Made by a program: the position numbers and the translations under genes
Origin: Microthrix sp041394405
GTDB taxonomy: Bacteria; Actinomycetota; Acidimicrobiia; Acidimicrobiales; Microtrichaceae
Reading direction: 5' to 3'
DNA: 64,000 nucleotides
NCBI GenBank assembly: GCA_041394405.1
Contig: JAWKIF010000015.1
Span: forward strand, 1 to 64,000
Part shown: positions 35,316 through 44,123 of the stretch, piece by piece
Position numbering within the stretch: the first letter of the stretch is position 1
Layout of the letters: every line of letters begins with the position of its first letter
Notes under the pieces: generated by a model
Database searches by the model: none
Told to the model about the DNA's origin: nothing
What the model saw: the letters and a program-made list of their open reading frames with translations, nothing else

Positions 35316-35761
35316 TCCAGCGGGTCGGTCAGCGTCACCCGGCCCTCGGCCTGTTCGACATCGGTTTCGCTGACCAGGTCGGGCGCCAGGTCGCGCATGG
35401 GCGCCAGCACGAAGCGGCGCTCCTTCCAGCGCCGGTGGGGAATGGTCAGGTCGGGGTCCTCCAGCTCGATCCCCTCCATCCAAACGATGTCGATGTCGAG
35501 GGTGCGCGGCCCCCAGCGCTCGCCCCGCACCCGTTCGGCGGCGCCCTCCAGCCGATGACAGAGCCCCAGCAACTCGATGGGGCGAAGATCCGTGTTCAGC
35601 TCGGCGACCAGGTTCAGGAACGGCTCCTGTGCCGGGCCTCCCACCGGGCTGGTCTCGTACACCGGGGAGACGGCCACCAGATCGGGCAGCGACTCCACGG
35701 CCCACTTCAAGATGGTTCGGCGGTCCCCCAGGTTGGAGCCCAGGCTTAGAAAGGTGCGCAT
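35312..35761 (-). CDS. folK: 2-amino-4-hydroxy-6-hydroxymethyldihydropteridine pyrophosphokinase
   Basis: 149 residues, a complete HPPK. MRTFLSLGSNLGDR marks the N-terminus, with VSPVYETSPVGG, and the metal/ATP site RGERWGPRTLDIDIVWM followed by IPHRRWKERRFVLAPM. It transfers pyrophosphate from ATP to the pterin in folate synthesis. The start shares one base with the folB stop (TGATG), so the two are translated in sequence. Confidence 0.95.
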   Translation of the reverse strand: MRTFLSLGSNLGDRRTILKWAVESLPDLVAVSPVYETSPVGGPAQEPFLNLVAELNTDLRPIELLGLCHRLEGAAERVRGERWGPRTLDIDIVWMEGIELEDPDLTIPHRRWKERRFVLAPMRDLAPDLVSETDVEQAEGRVTLTDPLE

Positions 35762-36138
35762 CAGGCGTGCTGCCCGGCGCGACGCTGGATGCGCACACCC
35801 GCCGTGGCCAACTGCGAGGGCACCGGGGGGCGCAGCTTGCGGACCGCAACCGTGACGGCGGGTATGCCGTCGAACCCCAGCACCACATCGGCCACCACCT
35901 GCGCCAGGCGCTCCAACAGGTCGTGGTGGGTGGAGGTGCAGGCGGCCGCGACGGCCTCACAGATGGCCCCGTAGTCGACGGTGTCGACCAAGGCGTCGCT
36001 GTGGCCGGCGGCGGCCAGGTCGACCACCACGTCCACATCCAGTTCCAGGGGCTGAAGCCGCGAGCGCTCCTCGGGCAGCACGCCCACGCTGCCCATCACG
36101 CGCAGCCCGCGCAGTTCGATCAGATCGGTTCCCGCCAT
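35761..36138 (-). CDS. folB: Dihydroneopterin aldolase
   Basis: 125 residues, normal for the family. The N-terminus ELRGLRVMGSVGVLPEER contains the catalytic Glu, DVDVVVDLAAA follows, and VDYGAICEAV with the Lys in VAVRKLRPPV completes the site. It makes 6-hydroxymethyl-dihydropterin in folate synthesis. It ends at the folK start and lies 6 bases downstream of the phosphatase-like gene. Confidence 0.94.
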   Translation of the reverse strand: MAGTDLIELRGLRVMGSVGVLPEERSRLQPLELDVDVVVDLAAAGHSDALVDTVDYGAICEAVAAACTSTHHDLLERLAQVVADVVLGFDGIPAVTVAVRKLRPPVPSQLATAGVRIQRRAGQHA

Positions 36139-36144
36139 CGCCGA

Positions 36145-36765
36145 TCAGCCTTCGTCGGTCTCGGCTGGGGCGTCCTCGGCAGGTGCACCCTCGATAGCGG
36201 CAGCGGCATCCTCGCCGGCAGCGTCGTCGGAGTCGACCGTCGTCGGCCGAGGGGGAAGCGGGTTGTCGCGCAGGCTGACGGCGATGCCGACCAGCTCGCG
36301 CCCGCGGGGGCCGAGGCGGCGGCCCACGATCTGCTCGGTCACCGCCGTGGCCTTGTGGGTCTCGGCGATCAGGCCCGCCCACACCACGTATCCGGCCATC
36401 AGACCGACCAGCGAGTCCGACACCTCCTCTTGGTGGAACAGCACCTTGTGCCCGGCCTCGATGTGGGCCTTGAGGTCCTGGTAGACGGCCTGCAGGAAGC
36501 GGGGCTGATCGTCGTGGCGCGGAAACGGCCGATGCACCCAGGCGACGCCCAGCTCGTCGTAGTTGTGCAGGTTGTGCGGGCTGGCCGAGAGGCTGACCAC
36601 ATGGTGGAAGCCCTGCTCGCGGATCCAGATGATCTCCTCTTGGCGACGCACCTTGCGGTGGCTCTCGCCGTAGCCGCCGGGACGCTCGCAGACGGCCAGC
36701 CGATCGGAGATGACCCAATGAAAGTTGCGAGGGGTGATGCCCTGTGCCCATTTGCCCTTCGGCAT
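36145..36765 (-). CDS. Dual-specificity-phosphatase-fold protein lacking the catalytic Cys and Arg
   Basis: 206 residues. The layout matches small DSP-type tyrosine phosphatases: VSLSASPHNLHNYDELGVAWVHRP, HDDQPRFLQAVYQDLKAHI, then KVLFHQEEVSDSLVGLMAGY. In active enzymes the last stretch is HCxxGxxR; here it is HQEEVSDS, so both the nucleophile Cys and the phosphate-binding Arg are gone. The C-terminal 50 residues are Pro/Asp/Ala-rich and disordered. It overlaps folP by one base (TAATG) and lies 6 bases before folB, so it belongs to the folate operon. A binding or regulatory role is inferred. Confidence 0.6.
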   Translation of the reverse strand: MPKGKWAQGITPRNFHWVISDRLAVCERPGGYGESHRKVRRQEEIIWIREQGFHHVVSLSASPHNLHNYDELGVAWVHRPFPRHDDQPRFLQAVYQDLKAHIEAGHKVLFHQEEVSDSLVGLMAGYVVWAGLIAETHKATAVTEQIVGRRLGPRGRELVGIAVSLRDNPLPPRPTTVDSDDAAGEDAAAAIEGAPAEDAPAETDEG

Positions 36766-37703
36766 TAGCGCTCCTTGGGGGAAAAGGACGAGGCCGAGGC
36801 CTCGTCGTCGAGTGAGAACGAAGTGGTGGCGCCGAACCCGGCGGCATCGAGGGCGGCGATGGTGTCGGCAACGTCGTGCACCCGCACCAGGTCGACACCG
36901 CACTGAGCGGCCCACAGTGCCGTGGCCAGCGAGCCCTCCAGCCGGTCGCCGGGTGGCGGGTCGCTTGCGGCCGGGGAGGCGGCGACGGGCTGGGCACGAC
37001 GATCGGCCCGGCCGGCCAGAACGCCCAGGCTGGACTTGCGGGAGGTGCCCAGGGCCACCGGCCAACCCGAGGCGACGAGGGCGTCCAACGCGGCGAGCAG
37101 GTTGAGGTTGTCGTCGAGGTCCTTGGCGAACCCGATGCCCGGATCGATCCACACCCGCCGGGCGCCGTTGCGGCGCGCCTCGGCGGCGCGGTCGGTCAGC
37201 ACCCGGGTGACGTCGGCGACCACATCGGAGTAGCCCGGGTGTTGTGCCATCACGGCGGGTTCGGCCGGGCTGTGCATGGCCACCCAGCCCACGCCCAGGT
37301 CGGCGGCGACGCCACCGAGCGCCGCCCCAACGTCGTTGAGGATGGTGGCGCCGGCGGCCACCGCGGCCCGAGCCACCCGCTCGTGACGGGTGTCGATCGA
37401 CACCACCGCCACGTCGCTGAGGGCCTCCACGACCTCGATCACCCGGGCCAGCTCCTGGGCCTCGGAGACCGGTTCGGCACCCGGCCGGGTTGACTCGCCG
37501 CCCACGTCGACGATGGCTGCGCCATCCTCCACCAACGCCCGCCCGCGCTCGATGGCGGCATGGGCGGTGGCGAAACGCCCGCCGTCGGAAAATGAGTCGG
37601 GGGTGACGTTGAGGATGCCCATGACCGTGGGGGCCATGCGATCTTGGGCGTGGCTGTGGTCGTCTGCGCTGCTGCGATTTTGGGCGCTGTTTTCCGACGT
37701 CAC
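36765..37703 (-). CDS. folP: Dihydropteroate synthase
   Basis: 312 residues. Signature 1 is VMGILNVTPDSFSDGGRF (about 28-45), signature 2 is IVDVGGESTRPGAEPV (about 64-79), and later RVWIDPGIGFAK and GTSRKSSLG bind substrate. It condenses p-aminobenzoate with the pterin pyrophosphate and is the sulfonamide target. A Pro/Ala-rich insertion (about 225-250) and a C-terminal tail lengthen it a little. It is followed by the pseudo-phosphatase gene with a one-base overlap. Confidence 0.95.
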   Translation of the reverse strand: MTSENSAQNRSSADDHSHAQDRMAPTVMGILNVTPDSFSDGGRFATAHAAIERGRALVEDGAAIVDVGGESTRPGAEPVSEAQELARVIEVVEALSDVAVVSIDTRHERVARAAVAAGATILNDVGAALGGVAADLGVGWVAMHSPAEPAVMAQHPGYSDVVADVTRVLTDRAAEARRNGARRVWIDPGIGFAKDLDDNLNLLAALDALVASGWPVALGTSRKSSLGVLAGRADRRAQPVAASPAASDPPPGDRLEGSLATALWAAQCGVDLVRVHDVADTIAALDAAGFGATTSFSLDDEASASSFSPKER

Positions 37704-37765
37704 CGGGACAGCCTAGGGGCCATTCTCGATGGAGGAAAACGGGTGCGGGCCCAAGTGGGTGCCGC

Positions 37766-37794
37766 CGCAGCGCCGGTTGGCGAGCGGCGCTGCG
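37766..37794. terminator. Hairpin between folE and folP
   Basis: CGCAGCGCCG (37766-37775) pairs perfectly with CGGCGCTGCG (37785-37794) across a 9-base loop, directly after the folE stop at 37795 in the direction of transcription. There is no T-run, so it may be a weak terminator or a stability element that separates ftsH-folE from folP onward. Confidence 0.4.
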
Positions 37795-38436
37795 CTACCC
37801 GATCAGGCGCATCGCCTCGGCCCGAGCGGCCGCGTCGGTCAAGAACAGGCCGCGAACCGAGGAAGTCACCGTGGTGGCTCCGGGGGAGCGCACGCCGCGC
37901 ATGGCCATGCACAGGTGCTCGGCCTCCAGCACGGCCAGCACGGCACGGGGAGCCAGCATCTCCTCGATGGCGTCGGCGATCTGGGTCGTCAACCGCTCCT
38001 GCACCTGGGGCCGACGGGCGTAGCCCATGGTGAGGCGGGCCAGCTTGGACAGCCCGGTGATGCGGCCCTCCTCGTTGGGAATGTAGGCCACGTGGGCCTT
38101 GCCGTAGAAGGGAACCAGGTGGTGTTCGCACAGCGAGTGGAAGGTGATGTCGCGCACCATGATCATCTCGTCGTGGTCGGCCTCGAAGGTGGTGCGCAGG
38201 TGGCGGCGCGGGTCCTCGTGCAGGCCGCCGCACACCTCGGCGTACATGCGGGCCACCCGGGCCGGGGTGTCCAACAGGCCGTCGCGGGCGGGGTCCTCGC
38301 CGATGGCGACCAGCAACTCCCGCACGGCCGCCTCCACCCGGGCGTGGTCGACCGACGAGGGGGGCGGCTCGTTCTCGGGGTCCGGCACCTGCAACGGCCC
38401 GGCCGAGACGGCTGCGGCGTGCGATGTGTCACTCAT
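37795..38436 (-). CDS. folE: GTP cyclohydrolase I
   Basis: 213 residues from the ATG at 38436. The zinc site is SLCEHHLVPF (about 113-122) with a second Cys in AEHLCMAMRGV; other motifs are FYGKAHVAYIP, GLSKLAR and RRPQVQERLT. It converts GTP to dihydroneopterin triphosphate, the entry to folate synthesis. The start overlaps the ftsH stop by 8 bases, the same ftsH-folE order seen in mycobacteria. Confidence 0.96.
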   Translation of the reverse strand: MSDTSHAAAVSAGPLQVPDPENEPPPSSVDHARVEAAVRELLVAIGEDPARDGLLDTPARVARMYAEVCGGLHEDPRRHLRTTFEADHDEMIMVRDITFHSLCEHHLVPFYGKAHVAYIPNEEGRITGLSKLARLTMGYARRPQVQERLTTQIADAIEEMLAPRAVLAVLEAEHLCMAMRGVRSPGATTVTSSVRGLFLTDAAARAEAMRLIG

Positions 38437-40261
38437 GTGGCTCCTTCGGGGGGCCGGCGGCAGCCAGAGACTCGTCCAACAGGCGCTCCAGCTCGTCGCC
38501 GGTGACAGTCTCGGCCTCAACCAGGCGATCGGCCAGCCGGTCCAGCAGGTCGCGATGCTGCGCCAGCAGCTCCCGTGCCCGTTCCCGGGCCTCCTTGACC
38601 AGGCGGGCGATTTCGGCATCGACCCGGGCGGCGACCTCCTCGGACACGGTGACACCGTGGGGGTCGCGTCCGGCCACCTGGGGCTCGTCGCTGCCGTAGC
38701 GCAGCGGACCCAGATCCTCGCTCATGCCGAATTCGGTCACCATGCGACGCGCCAGCTCGGTGACCTGCTCGATGTCGTCGGCGGCGCCGGTCGTGACCTC
38801 CCCGAACACCAGCTCCTCGGCGGCGCGACCGCCAAGGGTCATGGCCATGCGATCGACCAACTGGGCCTGGGAGGTGAGGTACCGGTCCTCCTCGGGCAAC
38901 GACAGCGTCCAGCCCAGGGCCTGGCCGCGGGCCACGATCGACACCCGATGAACCGGGTCGGCGTGAGCAAGCACGTGGCCCAGCACGGCGTGCCCGGCCT
39001 CGTGGATGGCGATGGTGCGCTTGTCGGCCTCCGACATCATGCGGCTGCGCCGTGCCGGGCCCGCCATGGCCCGATCGATGGCCTCCGTCAGGTCGTCGTC
39101 GTTGATCCGCTGCCGCCCCTCGCGGGTGGCCAGGATGGCGGCCTCGTTCACCACGTTGGCCAGGTCGGCGCCGGTGAAACCGGGGGTGCGGCGGGCCAGG
39201 ACGTCCAGGCCGACCCCGTCGGCAAACGGCTTGCCACGGGTGTGCACCTTGAGGATGGCCAGGCGGCCGGCCAGGTCGGGTCGGTCCACCACGATCTGAC
39301 GATCGAAGCGACCCGGGCGCAGCAGCGCCGGATCGAGGATGTCCGGTCGGTTGGTGGCCGCCATCAGGATCACCCCGGTGGCGGGGTCGAAGCCGTCCAT
39401 CTCCACCAGCAGCTGGTTGAGGGTCTGTTCTCGCTCGTCGTGACCGCCGCCAACGCCCGCCCCCCGGTGGCGGCCAACGGCATCGATCTCGTCCACGAAG
39501 ATGATGGCGGGCGCATCCTCTTTTGCCTGGCGGAACAGGTCGCGTACCCGGCTGGCGCCCACGCCGACGAACATCTCCACGAAGTCCGAGCCGGACAGCG
39601 ACATGAACGGCACCCCGGCCTCCCCGGCCACCGCCCGGGCGAGCAGGGTCTTGCCGGTGCCCGGGGGCCCGAAGAGCAGCACGCCCTTGGGGATGCGGGC
39701 GCCCATCTGCACGAACTTCTCGGGGTCCGAGAGGAAGTCGCGGATCTCGGCCAGCTCGGCGACGGCCTCGTCCGCCCCGGCCACATCGGCGAAGGTCACC
39801 TCGGGGCGATCGGTGCGGTTGTTGCCGTTCGAGCGGCCGATGCGCAGCCCACCGATGCCCCCGCCCTGCATGTTCAACATGAAGTACACGAAGGCCCCGA
39901 GGATCAACAGGGTGGGCCCGACGTTCAACAGCAGGTCCTCCCACCACGACGACGTGGCGGTGTCCACCTCCACCTCGGCGCCGGAGCGGGTCAGCGACCG
40001 GGCCAGGGTGTCGGACCCCTCGTTGGGCACCTTGGCGGTGAACTCCTCCCCGCCGGTCAGCGTGCCGGTGATCTCACCCTGGGCGGAGAGCAGGGTGGCT
40101 TCGGCCACCTTCCCGTCGGCCACCTTGTCCACCAGTTGGTCGTAGCGCAACTCGGTGGGATCGTCGCCGATCACCCGCACCACCTGGATGGCCGTCACGG
40201 CCACCACCGCCGCCGCGACGCCGGCGCCCACCTGCAACCTGCGGCGCCGCTTCGCCTTCAT
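38429..40261 (-). CDS. ftsH: ATP-dependent zinc metalloprotease FtsH
   Basis: 610 residues from the ATG at 40261. Two membrane helices (about 9-28 and 108-130) flank a periplasmic segment. The AAA domain has Walker A GPPGTGKT (198-205), Walker B FVDEID (255-260) and the second region of homology NRPDILDPALLRPGRFDRQ. The zinc protease motif is HEAGH (420-424). It degrades membrane and cytosolic proteins as a hexamer. It lies 7 bases after hpt and overlaps folE. Confidence 0.97.
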   Translation of the reverse strand: MKAKRRRRLQVGAGVAAAVVAVTAIQVVRVIGDDPTELRYDQLVDKVADGKVAEATLLSAQGEITGTLTGGEEFTAKVPNEGSDTLARSLTRSGAEVEVDTATSSWWEDLLLNVGPTLLILGAFVYFMLNMQGGGIGGLRIGRSNGNNRTDRPEVTFADVAGADEAVAELAEIRDFLSDPEKFVQMGARIPKGVLLFGPPGTGKTLLARAVAGEAGVPFMSLSGSDFVEMFVGVGASRVRDLFRQAKEDAPAIIFVDEIDAVGRHRGAGVGGGHDEREQTLNQLLVEMDGFDPATGVILMAATNRPDILDPALLRPGRFDRQIVVDRPDLAGRLAILKVHTRGKPFADGVGLDVLARRTPGFTGADLANVVNEAAILATREGRQRINDDDLTEAIDRAMAGPARRSRMMSEADKRTIAIHEAGHAVLGHVLAHADPVHRVSIVARGQALGWTLSLPEEDRYLTSQAQLVDRMAMTLGGRAAEELVFGEVTTGAADDIEQVTELARRMVTEFGMSEDLGPLRYGSDEPQVAGRDPHGVTVSEEVAARVDAEIARLVKEARERARELLAQHRDLLDRLADRLVEAETVTGDELERLLDESLAAAGPPKEPHE

Positions 40262-40268
40262 GGTTCGC

Positions 40269-40877
40269 TCACGGCCGGTCGGGCACCACATACCCGGCGA
40301 TGTAGCCGAGGTTGCGGTAGCGCTGGTCGACGTCCAGCCCGTAGCCGATCACGAACTCGTCGTCGTCGATTTCGAAGCCGACGAACCCGACGTCCTGGGC
40401 CACCACGTCGGCCGACTTGCGCGCCAGCAGGGCACATACCTCAAGGCTGGCGGGCTTGCGGGCGGCCAGGTTGCGGCGCAGATATCGCAGGGTGAGGCCG
40501 GTGTCGACGATGTCCTCGATGAGGATGACGTGACGCCCGCTCAGGTCCTCGTCGAGGTCCTTCACCACACGCACCACACCCGAGGTCTGCGTGGCCGACC
40601 CGTAGCTGGACACGGCGATGAAGTCGATGGCCAGCGGCAGGTCGATGGCACGCGCCAGGTCGGTGAGGAACATCGAGGCGCCCCGAAGCACCCCCACCAG
40701 CAGCGGCGGGCGCCCCTCGTAGCGCTCAGTGATCTCGGCGCCCAACTGGGCGACCCGTTCCGCCAACTGCTCGGCGCTGATGCGCACGGGGCCGATGTTG
40801 GGGTCCGTGCTCAGCCGCCCGGGAGCACGCGGGCCGTCGGGCGTCGGGCGAGCAGTGCCGTCGGGGGGGTTGGTCAC
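40269..40877 (-). CDS. hpt: Hypoxanthine-guanine phosphoribosyltransferase
   Basis: 202 residues from a GTG. The PRPP-binding motif VILIEDIVDTGLTL (about 124-137) and the N-terminal VGVLRGASMFLTDLAR are diagnostic, as is VGFEIDDDEFVIGYGLD near the end. It salvages hypoxanthine and guanine. The first 30 residues are Pro/Gly/Arg-rich and not part of the enzyme core. It is placed between tilS and ftsH, the widespread tilS-hpt-ftsH arrangement. Confidence 0.95.
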   Translation of the reverse strand: MTNPPDGTARPTPDGPRAPGRLSTDPNIGPVRISAEQLAERVAQLGAEITERYEGRPPLLVGVLRGASMFLTDLARAIDLPLAIDFIAVSSYGSATQTSGVVRVVKDLDEDLSGRHVILIEDIVDTGLTLRYLRRNLAARKPASLEVCALLARKSADVVAQDVGFVGFEIDDDEFVIGYGLDVDQRYRNLGYIAGYVVPDRP

Positions 40878-40886
40878 CTCAGCAAC

Positions 40887-41792
40887 CTAATGCGTTTCGG
40901 GTACGGACCGTTCCAGGCGCAGGCGCCCCTCGGTACGGGCCATGCGCCACCCGTCGGCGACGTCGGCCCGGGGAGGGCCATCCGGTCGGGCCACGGCCAG
41001 CATCCGCTCCAGCGCCCGATGGTCGGGCGGATGCTCCAGCTGGGTCTCGGCCCGCCACCAGCGGCGCAGTGCCGCCACCGCCACGCTGCGAGGAAGCTCG
41101 CACAGGCGCCTCCCGTCGGTGACGTCCACGGCGCCGGCCTGAGAATCCAGCAGGTCGGCCAGCTCGCGTTGATGATCGGCCAGGCGCACCAGTTGGGGCA
41201 CGGGGTCTCGGCGGCCCACGTCGCCCAGCAGCGGCAACACCTCGGACCGCACCCGGTTGCGCATGTGCATCGGCGAGGCGTTGGTGGGATCCTCCACGCA
41301 GTCCAGGCCCAGCTCCAGACACAGGCCCTGCGTCTCGCTGCGGCGCAGGCCGAGGAGCGGGTGGGTGGGGCCGGGCCGCATGGCGGACAGGCCCCACGGG
41401 CCGGCACCCCGCAGCAGCGCCAGCAGCACGCTCTCGGCCTGGTCATCGGCGGTGTGGCCGGTCGCCGCAGCGGGGCCCAACGCCCGTCGGCGGGCGCTGC
41501 GGGCGCGTTCCTCCAGGTTGGGGCCGGGTTCCACCGTCACCTCCACGACCCGCAGGTCGAGCCCCAGGTGGTCGGCCATCGCGGCCAGACGCTGCCGGTC
41601 GTCGTTGCCCGGGCGCAGCCCATGGTCGACGTGGAGCGCCTCGACCACGCAGCCGGCCGCCTGCGCCAACACCACCAGCGCGGTCGAGTCCGGCCCGCCC
41701 GACCAGCCGCAGCGCAGGCTGGTTCCCGCCGGGGGAAAGGCGCAACGGTCCACCAGGGCGTCGTGCCCAACGGCCCAAGGGGCCGCGTTCAC
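40887..41792 (-). CDS. tilS: tRNA(Ile)-lysidine synthase
   Basis: 301 residues from the GTG at 41792, which overlaps the metalloprotease stop by 4 bases. The PP-loop motif SGGPDSTALV (about 26-35) and later VDHGLRPG and GHTADDQAESVLL are typical. It makes lysidine at C34 of tRNA-Ile(CAU) so that AUA is read as Ile. It is the short actinobacterial form, ending shortly after the helical domain with no full C-terminal TilS domain. Confidence 0.93.
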   Translation of the reverse strand: MNAAPWAVGHDALVDRCAFPPAGTSLRCGWSGGPDSTALVVLAQAAGCVVEALHVDHGLRPGNDDRQRLAAMADHLGLDLRVVEVTVEPGPNLEERARSARRRALGPAAATGHTADDQAESVLLALLRGAGPWGLSAMRPGPTHPLLGLRRSETQGLCLELGLDCVEDPTNASPMHMRNRVRSEVLPLLGDVGRRDPVPQLVRLADHQRELADLLDSQAGAVDVTDGRRLCELPRSVAVAALRRWWRAETQLEHPPDHRALERMLAVARPDGPPRADVADGWRMARTEGRLRLERSVPETH

Positions 41793-42946
41793 CGCCGCAG
41801 CAGGGAGCGCTTGGTGAGCTTCACCCGGGCCATCCACGCCTCCGGGTCGCGAATGTCGGTCAGCGTGGGCACGGTCTCGGGCGATTCGAAGGCCCGGTCC
41901 AGCCCCGCCCTGCCATGGCGCTCCTCCACCGCTTCGATGAAGCGCTCGCCTTCTTCGTACTGGCGCATCTTGGCCTCCATGCCCAGCAACTTCTGGAACA
42001 GGGCGGCCGGGCCGGCTGCATTGCGGCGGGCGGACAGCACCTCGTGGAAGCGCTCCGAGGACGGGATCCGGTCGCCCGCCGCCCGGTTCATCACGATGTC
42101 GCCGTGGCCCTCCAGCAGGCTCATCAGCCCGGCCAGGCGATCCATGGCCGCCCGCTGCTCCGGTCCGGCGAACAGCGCCGACAAGCCGCCCTCGTTCAGC
42201 GGGTTGGTGCCGGTGCGGATGGCCTCTGCCAGACGTCCGAGTGCGGTCAACAGGCGCGCCGGGTCGGGCTCTGCGGCGTCCAGCAGCTCGCGCACCTGGG
42301 CCAGGAAGTAGGGCCGCAGCCACTCCACGCCGGTGAATTGGGCCCGGTGGGTGAGCTCGTGCACGCACACCCACAGCCGGAACTCGCGCGGCGGAAACCC
42401 ATACTTGCGTTCCAGGGCCAACAGGTTGGGACCCACCAGGTACACCACATCCTGGTCACCGCGGTCGGAGGCAGCGCCATCCTGGGCAGGGCCGTCCGGG
42501 TCGGCCCCGTCCGGGCCAGCATCGCGGCCGACGACACCCGTTGCACCTGGGCCCGGTTCGGTGACCAGCAGGTCGTACTGGCCCAGCACCCGGCGGCTCA
42601 TCCACCCGAGGATGACTCCCATCTCGGCCGCCGCCACCTTCGGCCCGACGACGGCCGACGGCCCCGACAGGTTCTTGGACATGCGCTCCAGCAGCGGTTC
42701 CAACAGGCGCTGGAACGATCCGATGTTGGCCTGTACCCAGCCCGAGCGATCCACCACCCGCGCCCGTGCCGGGCCCTCGGTGGAGGGCCACCCCGTTTCC
42801 GCCTCCACCAGCTGTTGGGCCAGCGGCGTGAACTCGGCAACGTCAGCGGCCAGCGTGCCCGAGCGATACGACTGGGCCAACGGGTCGGTACCCGAGACAC
42901 GGCTGGCCACCTTGGCGGCCAGCGCCCAGTCCACGGCCTCGGTCAT
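41789..42946 (-). CDS. DUF2342 zinc-dependent metalloprotease-like protein
   Basis: 385 residues. The zinc motif HELTH is at 196-200 (VCVHELTHRAQF), with GHGDIVM further on as a possible third ligand region. The family is restricted mostly to actinobacteria and is often labelled coenzyme F420 biosynthesis-associated; it neighbours tilS in mycobacteria as well. A Gly/Asp/Pro-rich insertion (about 130-165) lies just before the HELTH helix. Proteolysis has not been shown for the family as far as I recall. Confidence 0.85.
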   Translation of the reverse strand: MTEAVDWALAAKVASRVSGTDPLAQSYRSGTLAADVAEFTPLAQQLVEAETGWPSTEGPARARVVDRSGWVQANIGSFQRLLEPLLERMSKNLSGPSAVVGPKVAAAEMGVILGWMSRRVLGQYDLLVTEPGPGATGVVGRDAGPDGADPDGPAQDGAASDRGDQDVVYLVGPNLLALERKYGFPPREFRLWVCVHELTHRAQFTGVEWLRPYFLAQVRELLDAAEPDPARLLTALGRLAEAIRTGTNPLNEGGLSALFAGPEQRAAMDRLAGLMSLLEGHGDIVMNRAAGDRIPSSERFHEVLSARRNAAGPAALFQKLLGMEAKMRQYEEGERFIEAVEERHGRAGLDRAFESPETVPTLTDIRDPEAWMARVKLTKRSLLRR

Positions 42947-43007
42947 CGGGGGTTCGCCGACACGGAGCGGGGATTGGTCCGGCCGGGGCGAGGCGAAGCG
43001 TGCAGCG

Positions 43008-43148
43008 TCAGTCCCGGGGGCCGGGGTAGCGGGGCTTGACCACCGAACGGAGGTAGCCCACCCCCAGCGTGACGGCGAGCAGCACCGCCGAGATGGCCAG
43101 CACCATGGCCACCCAGTAGTGCCAGACGTGTGTTTGGGCCAGCAGCAT
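43008..43148 (-). CDS. 46-residue single-pass membrane protein
   Basis: ATG at 43148 to TGA at 43010-43008 encodes a short N-terminal segment with aromatic residues (HVWHYWVA), one membrane helix (about 15-33) and a basic C-terminus ending KPRYPGPRD. It lies between the DUF2342 gene (61 bases downstream) and the anti-sigma gene. The composition (helix plus positive tail, good codon bias) argues for a real gene. Function unknown. Confidence 0.55.
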   Translation of the reverse strand: MLLAQTHVWHYWVAMVLAISAVLLAVTLGVGYLRSVVKPRYPGPRD

Positions 43149-43196
43149 GTCGCCATCCTAGGGCGGAGCGGCGGCGGCGCAACACTCGCCCGCGCT

Positions 43197-43448
43197 TCAC
43201 TCGGTGGGGGGCTGATCGACCAGGTAGGTGCGCACGGTGGCAGTCAAGCGCTCCCGAACCTCGTCGGGGCACCGCTCCCGACCCCGTCGGGCGATCAGGG
43301 TCTTCACCTGAGCCTCGAAATCGAACGCCTCCAAGCAGGCCACGCAGGCACGAAGGTGGGTCTCCACGTGCTGGCGGGCCTCGTCGGGCATCTCGTTGTC
43401 CACGTAGATGTAGAGCTGCTCGAGGATCTCCGTGCAGTCCTCAGCCAC
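43197..43448 (-). CDS. rsrA: Zinc anti-sigma factor, RsrA/RshA family
   Basis: 83 residues. It carries the ZAS signature: C5, then H31-x3-C35-x2-C38 (HLRACVAC), with another Cys at about 60. In Streptomyces RsrA and mycobacterial RshA these bind zinc; oxidation forms a disulfide and frees the sigma factor. The gene lies 36 bases downstream of the sigma gene, as usual for SigR-RsrA operons. It probably holds the adjacent sigma factor inactive under reducing conditions. Confidence 0.9.
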   Translation of the reverse strand: MAEDCTEILEQLYIYVDNEMPDEARQHVETHLRACVACLEAFDFEAQVKTLIARRGRERCPDEVRERLTATVRTYLVDQPPTE

Positions 43449-43484
43449 GACGGACCGCCAGGCTGGACGAAAAGTTGGTTGCGC

Positions 43485-44051
43485 TCATGGGGTCACCGGG
43501 TCGGCGGTCGAAGCCTGTGGAGTGGGGTCGGCCAGGCGCCGCTCCACTGCGAAGGTATGCAACGACTTCTGCAGCGCCTTTCTTCCCCGATGCAGCCGGC
43601 TCATGACGGTGCCGATGGGAATGTCGAGCATCTCGGCGATTTCCTTGTAGGAGAACCCCTCCACGTCGGCCAGCAGCACGGGCACCCGAAAGATGTCGGG
43701 AAGCCCCTCCAACGCGTCGGTCACCTGGGTGTCGGTGAACAGGTCCATCAGCTCGTCTTCGGCCGATCGCCCCCGCTGGGCGGCCTCCAGCCCGCCCAGG
43801 CGGCGGTACAGGAAGAAGTCTTCGACGTCGGCCAGGTCGGACTCGTCCGGGCGCCGCTGCTTGGCCCGATAGCGGTTGATGTAGGTGTTCGTCAGGATGC
43901 GGAAGAGCCAGGCCCGCAGGTTGGTCCCGGCCTCGAAGCGCTCGTAGCCCCGAAAGCCCCGAAGGAACGTCTCCTGGAGCAGGTCCTCGGCGTCGGCCGA
44001 GTTGCGGGTCATGCGCATCGCAGCCGAATACAGGCTGTCGGCGTACTCCAT
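43485..44051 (-). CDS. sigR: ECF sigma factor of the SigR/SigH (thiol-oxidative stress) group
   Basis: 188 residues. Region 2 covers about 5-72 (AMRMTRNSADAEDLLQETFLR, FRILTNTYINRYR) and region 4 about 108-165 (ALEGLPDIFRVPVLLADVEGFSY, IPIGTVMSRLHRGRKAL). The linker with ESDLADVEDFFLYRRLG resembles the SigR subgroup. The ATG at 44051 is the only start in the open frame. Partner anti-sigma gene downstream. Expected targets are thioredoxin and other thiol genes, none of which are in this window. Confidence 0.92.
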   Translation of the reverse strand: MEYADSLYSAAMRMTRNSADAEDLLQETFLRGFRGYERFEAGTNLRAWLFRILTNTYINRYRAKQRRPDESDLADVEDFFLYRRLGGLEAAQRGRSAEDELMDLFTDTQVTDALEGLPDIFRVPVLLADVEGFSYKEIAEMLDIPIGTVMSRLHRGRKALQKSLHTFAVERRLADPTPQASTADPVTP

Positions 44052-44123
44052 GGCGTCATCGGCGAAATCGGCTGGGTCGGCGATGGCCGCACACTAACGC
44101 CGGACGAGGGCCAACGGGCGCGA

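Noticed and set aside
38144..42311. Very long plus-strand open frames opposite ftsH, hpt, tilS and DUF2342
   Set aside because: His/Gly/Arg/Val-rich composition and no motifs; shadows of well-identified minus-strand genes.
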